From contig NZ_JBHTMP010000002.1 of NCBI RefSeq assembly GCF_042679305.1, forward strand, positions 1 to 64,000: a stretch of 64,000 nucleotides of DNA, read 5' to 3'. The notes beneath the pieces were generated by a model. It searched no databases. It was not told the origin of the DNA and saw only the letters and a program-made list of their open reading frames with translations. Below, one piece after another: positions 25,900 through 34,649 of this stretch. Numbering within the stretch: position 1 is the stretch's first letter; each line of letters starts with the position of its first letter. This stretch comes from Micromonospora_H sonneratiae (lineage in GTDB: Bacteria > Actinomycetota > Actinomycetes > Mycobacteriales > Micromonosporaceae). The position numbers and the translations under genes were made by a program.

Positions 25900-28044
25900 G
25901 TCGTGGCCTCCTTCGGTGCCGGCCCGGCGATCAGCAGCGGGTCTGCCGGCCGGTGCGGGGGGTGGTGTGGGTGGCGCGAGCTGACCGCCGAGGCTCGCAC
26001 CACGCGGCCCCCGGGCCGGTCCCCAGTTGAGGGTGGCGTCTAGACGGTCCAGGTTCTTGTTGGCGGTGGAGGCCAACTGCCACGGGACGCTGGTCACCAT
26101 CACGCCCGGCTCGAAGTGCAGCCGGGTCCTGATCCGCAGGGCACTCTGGTTGTGCAGCAGGTTCTCCCACCACCGGCCGACGACGTACTCGGGGATGAAG
26201 ACGGTGACCACGTCGCGGGGCGCGTCCCGGCGGGTCGACGCGACGAAGTTGAGGATCGGCCGGGTGATCTCCCGGTACGGCGAGTCGATGATGGTCAACG
26301 GCACCGGTATCCCGCGCCGTTCCCACTCCTTCTGCAACGCCCGGGTGTCCGACTCGTCGACGTTGACCGTGACCGCGGTCAACGTGTCCGGACGGGTGGC
26401 CTGGGCGTAGGCCAGTGCTCGCAGGGTCGGCTGATGCACCTTGCTGACCAGCACGATCGCGTGGTTGCGGGCGGGCAGCACCGGCCGCCCGTCGGCCGGG
26501 GTCAATTCGGTGGCGACGGTGTCGTAGTGCCGGCGGATGCCGAGCATGAGCAGGAAGATGACCGCCATCGCGACGATCGCGATCCACGCGCCGAGCAGGA
26601 ACTTGGTGACCAGCACGATGATCAGCACCGCGCCGGTGAGCACCATGCCGAAGGTGTTGATCGCCCGCGACCGGAACATCCGGCGACGCGCCACCGGGTC
26701 CCGCTCGGTACGCAGCAGCCGGTTCCAGTGCCGGATCATGCCCGCCTGGGACAGGGTGAAGGAGACGAAGACCCCGACGATGTAGAGCTGGATCAGCTTC
26801 GTCACCTCGGCCTGGAAGGCCACGATCAGCACCATCGCGAACAGCGCCAGCAGGATGATGCCGTTGGAGAAGGCCAGCCGGTCTCCCCGGGTGTGCAACT
26901 GGCGGGGCAGGTACCGGTCCTGGGCGAGGATCGAACCCAGCACCGGGAAACCGTTGAACGCGGTGTTGGCGGCCAGGAAGAGGATCAGCGCGGTCATGCC
27001 GGCGACCACGAAGAGCAGCACCGACCCGGAGCCGAAGACGGCCTCGCCGAGCTGGGTGGTGACGGTCTTCTGCACGTAACCGGGCGGGCCGGAGACGATC
27101 TGCAACGCCGGGTTCTCGACGAACTGCAGACCGGTCAGCCGGGCCAGCCAGATGATGCCGACCAGCATGGTGATCGCGATCACGCCGAGCATCAGCAGGG
27201 TCGCCGCCGCGTTGCGGCTCTTCGGCGGCCGGAACGCGGGTACGCCGTTGGAGATCGCCTCCACACCGGTCAGCGCGGCACAGCCGGAGGAGAACGTCCG
27301 TAGCAAAAGGAAGACCAGCGCAAAACCGGTGACGCTGTGTTCGGCCCGGATCTCCAGGCCGGCGCTGGGGGCCTGTAGGTCGTGACCGAGCACGAAGACC
27401 CGTACCAGCCCGGTCAGGATCATGCCGACAATGACGATCATGAAGCCGTAGGTCGGGATGGCGAAGGCGTTGCCCGACTCCCGTAGGCCGCGCAGGTTCA
27501 TCGCGGTCAGGATGATCACCGCCACGGCGGCGATGCCGACCTTGTGGGTCGCCACGAACGGCACCACCGAGCCGAGGTTCGCCACCCCGGACGAGACCGA
27601 CACCGCGACGGTCAACACGTAGTCGACCATCAGCGCGCTGGCGACACCCACCCCGAACTTCGGTCCGAGGTTGACCGTGGCCACCTCGTAGTCGCCGCCG
27701 CCGGACGGATAGGCGTGCACGTTCTGCCGGTAGCTGGCCACCACGGTCAGCATGACCACCACGACGGCCAGGGCGACCCAGGGCGAGAACACGAACGCCG
27801 ACGCGCCGGCGATCGACAGGGTCAGCAGGATCTCGTCCGGCGCGTACGCCACGCTCGACAACGCGTCGGACGCGAAGACCGGCAACGCGATGCGCTTCGG
27901 CAACAGGGTGTGCTTGAGTCGGTCGGACCGGAACGGTCGTCCGAGCAGCAACCTCTTCAACAGGGAGGTGGGACTGGCCACAACCGGTAAGCGTACGTCC
28001 GCGGGGAAACCGGCGTCGGCGGGTGCCGTAGCGGTAGTCGTCAC
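25894..28044 (-). CDS. APC-superfamily permease, probable KimA-like potassium transporter
   Basis: A 716-residue protein with about 12 membrane helices (residues about 60-500) and a 200-residue cytoplasmic C-terminal domain (AIVLVSKVHQPTLRALAYA onward) like that of KimA/YdaO-type APC carriers. Conserved segments include ALPVFASDALSSVAYAPDE and YPSGGGDYEVATVNLG. Divergent genes encode two TrkA-type K+-binding regulators, and the same order occurs in mycobacteria; K+ uptake is therefore a reasonable but unproven assignment. The gene starts at GTG 28044 with a weak ribosome site. Its stop TGA (25894-25896) lies in repeat copy 2 and it is probably cotranscribed with the methyltransferase. Confidence 0.82.
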   Translation of the reverse strand: MTTTATAPADAGFPADVRLPVVASPTSLLKRLLLGRPFRSDRLKHTLLPKRIALPVFASDALSSVAYAPDEILLTLSIAGASAFVFSPWVALAVVVVMLTVVASYRQNVHAYPSGGGDYEVATVNLGPKFGVGVASALMVDYVLTVAVSVSSGVANLGSVVPFVATHKVGIAAVAVIILTAMNLRGLRESGNAFAIPTYGFMIVIVGMILTGLVRVFVLGHDLQAPSAGLEIRAEHSVTGFALVFLLLRTFSSGCAALTGVEAISNGVPAFRPPKSRNAAATLLMLGVIAITMLVGIIWLARLTGLQFVENPALQIVSGPPGYVQKTVTTQLGEAVFGSGSVLLFVVAGMTALILFLAANTAFNGFPVLGSILAQDRYLPRQLHTRGDRLAFSNGIILLALFAMVLIVAFQAEVTKLIQLYIVGVFVSFTLSQAGMIRHWNRLLRTERDPVARRRMFRSRAINTFGMVLTGAVLIIVLVTKFLLGAWIAIVAMAVIFLLMLGIRRHYDTVATELTPADGRPVLPARNHAIVLVSKVHQPTLRALAYAQATRPDTLTAVTVNVDESDTRALQKEWERRGIPVPLTIIDSPYREITRPILNFVASTRRDAPRDVVTVFIPEYVVGRWWENLLHNQSALRIRTRLHFEPGVMVTSVPWQLASTANKNLDRLDATLNWGPARGPRGASLGGQLAPPTPPPAPAGRPAADRRAGTEGGHDQ

Positions 28045-28204
28045 ACGTTGGCGGTACGTTCGACGCCGCCCGAGGCAGTACCGTCAATCGGTCGGCGACC
28101 GGCGCGGTCCGGTCGGTCGGCGCCGGCGGGCGTGGTCGTGGCACGCTCTTGGTGACAGGCCCACCGGCAACGGACGGGGGCACGCGGTCTGTGGAAGGAA
28201 CACC

Positions 28205-28870
28205 GTGCACATCGTGATCATGGGGTGCGGCCGGGTGGGCTCGACGCTCGCCCACAGCCTTGAGTCCCGAGGTCATTCGGTCGCCGTCATCGACCAGGAC
28301 GCGGACGCCTTCCGGCGGCTCGGGGCGGACTTCGGCGGGCTCACCGTCACCGGCATCGGCTTCGACGGCGAGGTGCTGCGCCTGGCCGGGATCGAGCGCG
28401 CCGACGCGTTCGCAGCGGTTTCCAGCGGCGACAACTCCAACATCATCTCCGCTCGACTGGCCCGGGAGACGTTCGGCGTCGCCCGGGTCGTGGCCCGCAT
28501 CTACGACCAGAAGCGGGCCCAGGTCTACGAGCGGCTCGGCATCCCGACCGTGGCCACGGTCCGCTGGACCGCCGACCGGATGGTCCGCCATCTGGTGCCC
28601 GAGGGGAACGTGGAGATCTTCCGTGATCCCACCAGCACCGTCTCGATCATCGAGGTCCCGGTACACGACGACTGGATCGGCCGGCCGCTGCGGGGGCTGG
28701 AGGAGGCGGCGGGCGCCCGGACCGCGTACCTGATGCGGTTCGGTATCGGCACGCTGCCCACCGCGTCCACCGTCCTTCAGGAGGGTGACCAGCTCTTCAT
28801 GCTGGTCACCGACGACATCGCCGGACCGGTGACATCGGTGGCGGGCGCGCCGCCGGAAGGGGGACAGTGA
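28205..28870 (+). CDS. TrkA-type potassium uptake protein (CeoB-like)
   Basis: Cytosolic regulatory subunit of K+ transport. It has a Rossmann RCK-N domain (MGCGRVGSTLAHSLESRG, nucleotide glycine motif near residues 7-12; acidic end of strand 2 in VIDQD) and an RCK-C domain (SIIEVPVHDDWIGRPL to GDQLFMLV). It binds NAD(H)/ATP in known homologues. GTG 28205 follows GGAAGGAACACC; 221 residues. Its stop overlaps the next gene by 4 bases (GTGA). It is divergent from the APC carrier, and the pair probably corresponds to ceoB-ceoC of mycobacteria. Confidence 0.9.
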   Translation: MHIVIMGCGRVGSTLAHSLESRGHSVAVIDQDADAFRRLGADFGGLTVTGIGFDGEVLRLAGIERADAFAAVSSGDNSNIISARLARETFGVARVVARIYDQKRAQVYERLGIPTVATVRWTADRMVRHLVPEGNVEIFRDPTSTVSIIEVPVHDDWIGRPLRGLEEAAGARTAYLMRFGIGTLPTASTVLQEGDQLFMLVTDDIAGPVTSVAGAPPEGGQ

Positions 28871-29562
28871 CGATGCGCGTCGCCATCGCGGGAGCCGGCA
28901 ACGTCGGGCGGTCCATCGCCCAGGAGCTGATCGAGAACGGGCACCAGGTGATGCTCATCGAGCGGCAGCCGAAGATGCTGCGCCCGGACCGGGTGCCGGC
29001 CGCCGAGTGGGTACTGGCCGACGCCTGCGAGCTGACCAGCCTGGAGGAGGCCGACCTCGCCAGTTGTGACGTGGTGGTGGCCGCCACCGGCGACGACAAG
29101 GCCAATCTGGTCGTGTCGCTGCTGGCCAAGACGGAGTTCGCGGTGCCCCGCGTGGTCGCCCGGGTCAACCGGGCGGAAAACGAGTGGCTCTTCACCGACC
29201 AGTGGGGCGTCGACGTCGCGGTCAGCAAGCCCCGGGTGATGGCCGCTCTGGTCGAGGAGGCAGTCACGGTCGGCGACCTGGTCCGGCTGATGACCTTCCG
29301 ACAGGGCGAGGCCAACCTCGTCGAGATCACCCTGCCGCCGTCCGCTCCCTACGTCGGGCATCCCATCCACAGCGTGCCGTTGCCGCGGGACGCCGCGCTG
29401 GTCGCGATCCTGCGGGGCAAGCGGGTGCTGGTGCCGACCCCGGACGACCCGTTGGAGGTGGGCGACGAACTGATCTTCGTCTGCACGGCGGAGATCGAGG
29501 ACTCCGTCCGTACGGTCATCCTCGGTGCCGACAGCGTCGAACGCACCCGCAACGCCGGCTGA
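28867..29562 (+). CDS. TrkA-type potassium uptake protein (CeoC-like)
   Basis: Second RCK protein of the pair. RCK-N begins MRVAIAGAGNVGRSIAQELIENG with the nucleotide motif GAGNVG and VMLIERQ; RCK-C has LVEITLPPSAPYVGHPI and GDELIFVC. Either GTG 28867 (overlapping the previous stop) or ATG 28873 (8 bases after a G-rich ribosome site) could start it; the products differ by two residues. Likely forms a hetero-complex with the CeoB-like protein that gates K+ uptake, perhaps through the divergent APC carrier. Confidence 0.9.
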   Translation: MTMRVAIAGAGNVGRSIAQELIENGHQVMLIERQPKMLRPDRVPAAEWVLADACELTSLEEADLASCDVVVAATGDDKANLVVSLLAKTEFAVPRVVARVNRAENEWLFTDQWGVDVAVSKPRVMAALVEEAVTVGDLVRLMTFRQGEANLVEITLPPSAPYVGHPIHSVPLPRDAALVAILRGKRVLVPTPDDPLEVGDELIFVCTAEIEDSVRTVILGADSVERTRNAG

Positions 29563-29591
29563 CCGTCCGACGACTGATCGTCCTACGACCA

Positions 29592-29625
29592 CCGGGCTGA
29601 CCGCGCAGGCGCGCGGTCAGCCCGG
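29592..29625. terminator. Perfect 15-bp hairpin, bidirectional
   Basis: Arms 29592-29606 and 29611-29625 are exactly complementary with an AGGC loop, 29 bases after the CeoC-like stop and 41 bases beyond the convergent DUF3159 stop. Confidence 0.85.
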
Positions 29626-29666
29626 TCAGGAAGTCAGCACAGCCGGTCAGGGGCGTCAGCAGTGGG

Positions 29667-30341
29667 TCAGGGAGTCAGTGGGGCCGTGTTCCGGGTGACC
29701 CGACGTACCGTCCAGCCCGTGATCACCAGCAGCAGTGCGTACGGCGGATAGCCCAGCGCCAACCGGGCGACTCCGAGCGCCGTGTCCATGTCGGCCAGGT
29801 AGAGCCCCGCCTGCACCCCGACCTTGGCCAGCCAGACCACTCCCCACAGCACGGTCAGCCAGGTGAACGTACGCACCAGACGGGGGTTCTGCCGCCACTC
29901 GGAGCGCCCACCGGCCGCGAGTACCGACCAGATCCAGCCGACCAGGGGCTGACGAACGGCCGCGGAGCCCAGCAGGACCAGCCCGTAGCCGATGCCGTAG
30001 AGGATGCCGGGCAGATGGAAGTCCTTCTCGCTGCCGGTCTTCCAGGCGATGACCGCACCGATGCCGACACCGAACAGGCCGTTGATCGCGTGCCGGATCG
30101 GCTTGCGCTGTACCAGCCGCAGAATGGCGATCAGCACCGCGACGGACACCGAGGCGATCACCGCCGGCCGTAGTTCGGCCAGGATGTTGACCACCACGAA
30201 GACGACCACCGGGATGCTCGACTCGGCCAGCCCCCGCCAGCCGCCGAGTTGCTCGGCGACCTGTTCGGCGATGCTGGGCAGTGGTGCGTCGTCCTTCGGG
30301 TCGGTGTCGACCTCGGCGTCCCGGTGTTGTCCGGTCGTCAT
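29667..30341 (-). CDS. DUF3159 family membrane protein
   Basis: Integral membrane protein of unknown function, conserved next to the trkA pair across actinobacteria. ATG 30341 after GGGAGAGG gives 224 residues; an upstream GTG in frame has no better site. It has an acidic cytoplasmic N-terminus, then about six helices (VVVFVVVNILAEL, VIASVSVAVLIAILRLV, GLFGVGIGAVIAW and three more). The ISGY/TIM-like catalytic motifs of enzymes are absent; it looks like a small channel or scaffold. It precedes no gene on its strand before the terminator. Confidence 0.85.
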   Translation of the reverse strand: MTTGQHRDAEVDTDPKDDAPLPSIAEQVAEQLGGWRGLAESSIPVVVFVVVNILAELRPAVIASVSVAVLIAILRLVQRKPIRHAINGLFGVGIGAVIAWKTGSEKDFHLPGILYGIGYGLVLLGSAAVRQPLVGWIWSVLAAGGRSEWRQNPRLVRTFTWLTVLWGVVWLAKVGVQAGLYLADMDTALGVARLALGYPPYALLLVITGWTVRRVTRNTAPLTP

Positions 30342-30411
30342 CTGCACCTCTCCCGTTCGCAACCGCAGTCAGTTGTCCCGCCTCGGGTGAGGCGTCGGAG
30401 TGTTCTCCCGC

Positions 30412-30792
30412 TCACCGGGACATTTCCAGCTCGTAGTACGGGTTGTAGATGACCTTGCGGTCGTCGCGCACCGCCACCCGGCCACGGACGGTCAACTGTC
30501 GGCCCGGTTCGATCCCTGCGATGTGGCGACGCCCGAGCCAGACCAGGGTCACGACGTCACTGCCGTCGTAGAGGTCGGCCTCCAGCGTGGGCAGGTTGGT
30601 ACGCGGCGTGTAGACCACCGTACGGAGTCGTCCGGAGATCGAGACCACCTGGCCACGCTGGCACTGCTGGGCAGGGGTACCGCCGAACTCGGCGCTCTCC
30701 CGCCGCAGCTCCTGCGCCTCGATCTCCGCCTCACTCGCGGTCAGCCGCTGCAGCATGCGCCGCAACGACACTCGACCCTCATCGGTCGCCAT
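30412..30792 (-). CDS. OB-fold nucleic-acid-binding protein
   Basis: A 126-residue protein with an N-terminal helix (LRRMLQRLTASEAEIEAQEL) and an OB fold: GQVVSISGRLRTVVYTP, LEADLYDGSDVVTLVWLGRRHIAGIEPG and LTVRGRVAVRDDRKVIYNPYYEL. Such OB folds bind single-stranded nucleic acid; the family is conserved in this position (mycobacterial Rv2694c, from memory). ATG 30792 is used; the much longer open frame upstream overlaps the DUF3710 gene. 70 bases upstream of the DUF3159 start, so the minus-strand genes from dut to DUF3159 probably form one unit. Confidence 0.85.
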   Translation of the reverse strand: MATDEGRVSLRRMLQRLTASEAEIEAQELRRESAEFGGTPAQQCQRGQVVSISGRLRTVVYTPRTNLPTLEADLYDGSDVVTLVWLGRRHIAGIEPGRQLTVRGRVAVRDDRKVIYNPYYELEMSR

Positions 30793-30988
30793 GACCTCGG
30801 TGTCACCCTTTCCCGGCGCGATCCGCACCCGCCCGCGCGCCAGCCCGGCACGACCCCGACTGGGGCCGTGCCGAAAGCGTACGCGCAACCACGGGCTCCC
30901 GGCGGGCCCTGGCGGATCGGCACGGGATCCGGGACCGGCCGGCCGGGGCCGAGCCGCTGACCCGGGGCGGGCCAGCCGCGAAGTCGGC

Positions 30989-31726
30989 TCAGGCCGATCC
31001 GCGGGGACGGGGTGAGGGCTTGTCCCGGTGTGGCGTCTGATGCCCGGAAACGACGCCGTTGACCGGTGCGCCGGACGACTCGTCCTCCGCCGGGCCGGCC
31101 TGTTCGGCGACCTCCTTGGGCAGTTGCAGCGGCAGTGGTTCGCGTACCGGCTTCGCCTCACGCCCACGGTCCACCACCAACCCGTCCAGGCACTCGGCCA
31201 GCGGACCGGCCGCGGCCGGGTCGACCGCCGCAGCGCCCTGGTAGACCCCGCGCACCATCCACCGTGGCCCGTCGATGCCGACGAAACGCAGGGGGGTCGG
31301 ACCGTCCGGGGTACGGACCTGGGCGCGCAGTTCCACGCCGTACTCGCCGTCGACCTCCTCGGTGGTGGCCCCCTCGTTCGACAGCGAGGTACGGATCTCC
31401 GACCGGACCTCGTCCCAGATGCCCTCCGACCGGGGAGCGGCGAACACACCGAGTTGCAGGGCGCTCTCGCCGTGCACCAGCACGATCTGCTGGATCACGC
31501 CGTCGGGGTTGGCCTGAACCCGGATCTCCACGCCGTTCACCGCCGGGATCCGCAGACTGCCCAGGTCGAGTCGCTGCACCTCGGGTGCGGCCTCCGCGGC
31601 GTCGTACGGGCCACGTAGGGCCCCCTCCGTCGCGGCCTCGCCGTCGTGGCCCACCGCCGCATCGACGTCCTGCTGCCCCGACCGGGCCTGCTTTCCAGAG
31701 CCCCGGCGTCCTCGGGAGAAGATCAC
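30989..31726 (-). CDS. DUF3710 family protein
   Basis: Conserved actinobacterial protein of unknown function, 245 residues, soluble. The core (residues about 48-190) has RLDLGSLRIPAVNGVEIRVQ, GESALQLGVFAAPRSEGIWDEVR and LRFVGIDGPRWMVRGVYQG, the hallmarks of DUF3710; the two ends are charged and low in complexity. GTG 31726 follows GGAAGGCGGG. It lies 21 bases after dut on the same strand, as in mycobacteria, so it is cotranscribed with it. Confidence 0.87.
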   Translation of the reverse strand: MIFSRGRRGSGKQARSGQQDVDAAVGHDGEAATEGALRGPYDAAEAAPEVQRLDLGSLRIPAVNGVEIRVQANPDGVIQQIVLVHGESALQLGVFAAPRSEGIWDEVRSEIRTSLSNEGATTEEVDGEYGVELRAQVRTPDGPTPLRFVGIDGPRWMVRGVYQGAAAVDPAAAGPLAECLDGLVVDRGREAKPVREPLPLQLPKEVAEQAGPAEDESSGAPVNGVVSGHQTPHRDKPSPRPRGSA

Positions 31727-31747
31727 TTTGCCCGCCTTCCGTCTTAC

Positions 31748-32233
31748 TCAGCTGTTGTCGCTCGCGCCACGCGGCGTGAGCAGGTCCGCGTGCCCGCCGG
31801 TCGACCCGTGCCCGCCGTCGCCGCGCCGGGATTCGGGCAACTCGTCGACGACGTGGAAAAGGGCCCGTTCGACCCGCTGCACCACAAGCTGCGCGATCCG
31901 ATCACCACGGGAGATCTTCGCCGCGCTCACCCGATCATGGTTTACCAGGTTGACCAGGATCTCGCCACGGTAGCCGGCGTCGACCGTACCGGGGGCGTTG
32001 AGCACCGTCACGCCCAATCGCGTCGCGAGTCCCGATCTGGGATGCACCAGCCCGACGAACCCGTCCGGGAGGGCGATCGCCAGACCGGTGCGGACCAGCA
32101 CCCGGCCACCGGGCGGGATCTCCACGTCCTCGGCGGCCACCAGGTCGGCGCCGGCATCACCGGGATGGGAGTACGCCGGCAACGGCAGATCCGGGTCTAG
32201 CTGCCGTACGGCGACTGGCACGTCGTGGGTCAC
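31748..32233 (-). CDS. dut: dUTP diphosphatase
   Basis: Hydrolyses dUTP to dUMP and pyrophosphate, keeping uracil out of DNA and supplying thymidylate synthesis; a homotrimer. All five motifs are present in order: HPGDAGADL, PRSGLA, GTVDAGYRGEI with the catalytic Asp, RGDRIAQLV and RGDGGHGSTG (the usual Phe is His here). GTG 32233 after GGGAGACC gives 161 residues, the usual length; the upstream open frame runs into the divergent gene. First gene of the minus-strand unit, divergent from the DUF3093 gene by 84 bases. Confidence 0.95.
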   Translation of the reverse strand: MTHDVPVAVRQLDPDLPLPAYSHPGDAGADLVAAEDVEIPPGGRVLVRTGLAIALPDGFVGLVHPRSGLATRLGVTVLNAPGTVDAGYRGEILVNLVNHDRVSAAKISRGDRIAQLVVQRVERALFHVVDELPESRRGDGGHGSTGGHADLLTPRGASDNS

Positions 32234-32317
32234 GGTCTCCCTGCTTCCGTCCGAGAATTCGGTGCTCGCTCCCATCCTGCCGGGTACGGCCACCGCGCCG
32301 CGCCGTACCCTCGGACC

Positions 32318-32839
32318 GTGACCTCGTCCCGATCCAAGTCCGCGCTCGCCACGACCCCTGCGGTCGCCACCGGACACACCGAACGGATGACGCTGCCATG
32401 GTGGGCGTGGCTGCTCGGCATCGGCTTCGCCTGCTTCATGGCGACGGAGATCTGGATGGGCTCGACCGGGCTCCGGGCGTGGCTGCCGTTCACGGTGCTG
32501 GTGCCGGCGGCCGGGGTCGGCCTGTGGTGGCTCGGCCGGATCACGGTGGCCGTACGCGGCGGCGAACTGCTGGTCGACGACGCTCGGCTGCCGGTCCGGT
32601 TCATCGCGGACGCCATTCCCCTGGACAGTGCCGGACGGCGTGAGGTGCTCGGCGTCGGTGCCGACCCGCTGGCGTTCGTGGTGCAGCGTCCCTGGGTGGG
32701 CGGTGCCGTACAGGTGGTCCTCGACGATCCGAGCGACCCCACGCCCTACTGGGTGGTCAGCTCGCACGATCCGGTACGGCTGGCCGCAGCGATCCTCGCC
32801 GCCCGCGACACCGACCGGCCCGCCGGGGACGCCGACTGA
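32318..32839 (+). CDS. DUF3093 family membrane protein
   Basis: A 173-residue conserved protein of unknown function. Two membrane helices (PWWAWLLGIGFACFMATEI and LPFTVLVPAAGVGLWWLG, about residues 27-65) are followed by a soluble domain with VAVRGGELLVDDARLPV and SDPTPYWVVSSHDPVRLAAAI, typical of DUF3093. It is always close to dut in actinobacteria (Rv2698 in M. tuberculosis, from memory). GTG 32318 lies in the divergent gap. It is convergent with the next gene, 51 bases away. Confidence 0.85.
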   Translation: MTSSRSKSALATTPAVATGHTERMTLPWWAWLLGIGFACFMATEIWMGSTGLRAWLPFTVLVPAAGVGLWWLGRITVAVRGGELLVDDARLPVRFIADAIPLDSAGRREVLGVGADPLAFVVQRPWVGGAVQVVLDDPSDPTPYWVVSSHDPVRLAAAILAARDTDRPAGDAD

Positions 32840-32890
32840 CACGTCGCCGACCACGACCGACGCCCGCACGGCAGCGACCGGACCTACGGT

Positions 32891-33769
32891 TCAGCCGTGG
32901 TTCGGCGGAACAGGGGCGATCGCTGTCCCCGGCCCGCCGCGCAGGTCGGCGCGGATCTGATCGCCCAGCTTCCGGGTGGCCCGGCTGTTGAGGAAGCTGG
33001 CCACGGCGGCACCGGTGAGCAGGGGGCCCATCGTGGTCAGGTTCCGCCCGAACCGACGCAACAGGGTGTCCCGCAGTTCCTTGCGTGCCGCGGTGCCGAG
33101 CACGGTGCCCACGCCTACCCCGGGCACCATCGGGTTGACCCCACGCCGGCTCGCCCAGGAATGGATCATCCCAACCGCACGTTGGGTGCCGCTGCCGGTG
33201 AAGGGCACCCCGTAGACCTCGTGCAGCTCACCGATCAGCTTGATCTCGATGGCGACCACCGCCACGGTCTCGGCGGCCAGCAGCACCGGCGCGGACAGCA
33301 GGGTCGGCGCGGCGGCCCACTCCACCGCCGCCACGCCACCACCGGCGGCCCCGACGCCAGCGGTCGCCCGAGCGGCGTTGCGGACGAGACGCTCGGCCAG
33401 CAGATCACCGTCGAGTCCGTCGAAGTGTCGGCGCAGCGTCTCGTGGTCGCGGACCGGGATGTGTGGCGCGACCTCGCTCACCACCGAGGTCAGCCAGGCG
33501 ATGGCGGCCCTCGGCTTGAACATGTCGCCCAGCCCTCGGGCACGGACCTGGCCGACCAGGTTCCGCAGCAGCCGCCGCCGCTGCGCCTGCTCGATGTCGT
33601 TGTCGGTCAACGCGACGACGGTCACCCCGAGGTCCCCGTCAGCCCGGCCCGACTCGGCGTGCGGAGGCACACCGGCCGGCCCGGCCTCCTCGTCGGAGAC
33701 CGGTGAAGCCGGTCCGCCGGGAAACGGTGAAGACGCTGTGGTCTCCGACACCCGATCCGGGCCACTCAT
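32891..33769 (-). CDS. Conserved Ala/Gly-rich membrane-associated protein, EcsC-like
   Basis: A 292-residue protein; start ATG 33769 is fixed by GGAGGCCG. The first 55 residues are disordered and acidic. The centre (AERLVRNAARATAGVGAAGGG to LIGELHEVYGVPF) has the pattern of alternating small and hydrophobic residues seen in EcsC-family proteins, with weakly hydrophobic helices. Identification is tentative. It is not part of the mycobacterial order at this place, so it is an insertion between the DUF3093 and DUF4193 genes in this lineage. Confidence 0.6.
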   Translation of the reverse strand: MSGPDRVSETTASSPFPGGPASPVSDEEAGPAGVPPHAESGRADGDLGVTVVALTDNDIEQAQRRRLLRNLVGQVRARGLGDMFKPRAAIAWLTSVVSEVAPHIPVRDHETLRRHFDGLDGDLLAERLVRNAARATAGVGAAGGGVAAVEWAAAPTLLSAPVLLAAETVAVVAIEIKLIGELHEVYGVPFTGSGTQRAVGMIHSWASRRGVNPMVPGVGVGTVLGTAARKELRDTLLRRFGRNLTTMGPLLTGAAVASFLNSRATRKLGDQIRADLRGGPGTAIAPVPPNHG

Positions 33770-33829
33770 CGTTCGGCCTCCAGCCATGTCGATCCGCCCG
33801 ACGTCGAGTGTGCACGAACCCGTCCAGCA

Positions 33830-33861
33830 TCGAGCTGCCTGAATCAGGTCAGGCAGCTCGA
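33830..33861. terminator. 13-bp hairpin downstream of the DUF4193 gene
   Basis: Arms 33830-33842 and 33849-33861 are exactly complementary with an ATCAGG loop, 67 bases after the DUF4193 stop (minus strand) and upstream of the EcsC-like gene. It separates the two minus-strand genes. Confidence 0.75.
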
Positions 33862-33928
33862 CACCCCCGTACATCCCGATGCAGCGACCTCCACAGCCGA
33901 GGTCGCTGCCCGAGCCCCCTACGTAGGA

Positions 33929-34225
33929 TCAGGCACACTCGCGGCAGATCAGCTCGCCGTTGCGCTCGGTAGCGAGTTGGCTGCGGTGATGCACCAGGAA
34001 GCAACGCCCGCAACGGAACTCGTCCGACTGCATCGGCAGCACCTTGACCGTGAGTTCCTCATCGGCCAGGTCGGCACCGGGCAGCTCGAAGCTCTCGGCC
34101 ACCTCGGCCTCATCGACGTCGACCGCACCTGACTGTGAGTCGACCCGTCGCGCCTTGAGCTCTTCCAGACTGTCCTCGCCGAGGTCGACCTCGTCGCGGC
34201 GCGGAGCGTCGTAGTCGGTGGCCAT
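33929..34225 (-). CDS. DUF4193 zinc-ribbon protein
   Basis: A 98-residue acidic protein ending in a zinc-ribbon: CGRC and CREC pairs near residues 73-76 and 95-98 separated by LVHHRSQLATERNGELI. The family is conserved in actinobacteria and probably binds RNA or another protein; the role is unknown. ATG 34225 follows GGGAGAG. It heads a single-gene unit, divergent from cei. Confidence 0.9.
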   Translation of the reverse strand: MATDYDAPRRDEVDLGEDSLEELKARRVDSQSGAVDVDEAEVAESFELPGADLADEELTVKVLPMQSDEFRCGRCFLVHHRSQLATERNGELICRECA

Positions 34226-34649
34226 CGGTTTCACTCTCCCATATCGATATAGTCGCTGCCGGTTGTAACGCCGGACGACAGTGTTTCGGTTCCCGCTGGC
34301 CGGCCTTCTTTTTTCCGGTCCTGCGCCCCGGCATCTCTGCCCGGTCGCAGTCGCCAGGGAAACTCCCCCGGCGAGCGCGGTACCTTACCCCCCTTTAGGC
34401 AGGGCATGTATACCGCCCTCGCGGCGTACATGTACGCCCGAGCGCGCGGAGTTGTTCCCAATGTGACTCAGGCGACACGAAGATAGGGGCAGTAGTACGC
34501 TGATCGCCATCGGCGCGCCGGCACAACCGCCTCTTTCCGCGTGAGTCGCCGACAACCGCTAGCCTCATCGGCATACTCGGTAGCCGGCGACGGCGGGCTC
34601 CGCCCGCTCCCGGCAGCCAACCATCACACTGCATGGGGAGCCCCCGGAT
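34226..34649. promoter_or_regulatory. 424-base divergent intergenic region, DUF4193 and cei
   Basis: The region has no convincing gene; a 76-codon minus-strand frame (34231-34461) has atypical composition and no ribosome site. It must carry promoters for both genes. The sequence near 34240-34250 (ATATCGATATAG) is locally AT-rich and palindromic (ATATCGATAT) and sits just upstream of the DUF4193 start. Nothing else was recognised. Confidence 0.4.

Noticed and set aside
28045..28204. c-di-AMP (ydaO) riboswitch upstream of the potassium genes
   Set aside because: Such a switch is common before KimA and related genes, but its conserved segments were not found in this gap.
34231..34461. Minus-strand frame of 76 codons upstream of the DUF4193 gene
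   Set aside because: No ribosome site, atypical composition, and position in a divergent promoter region.
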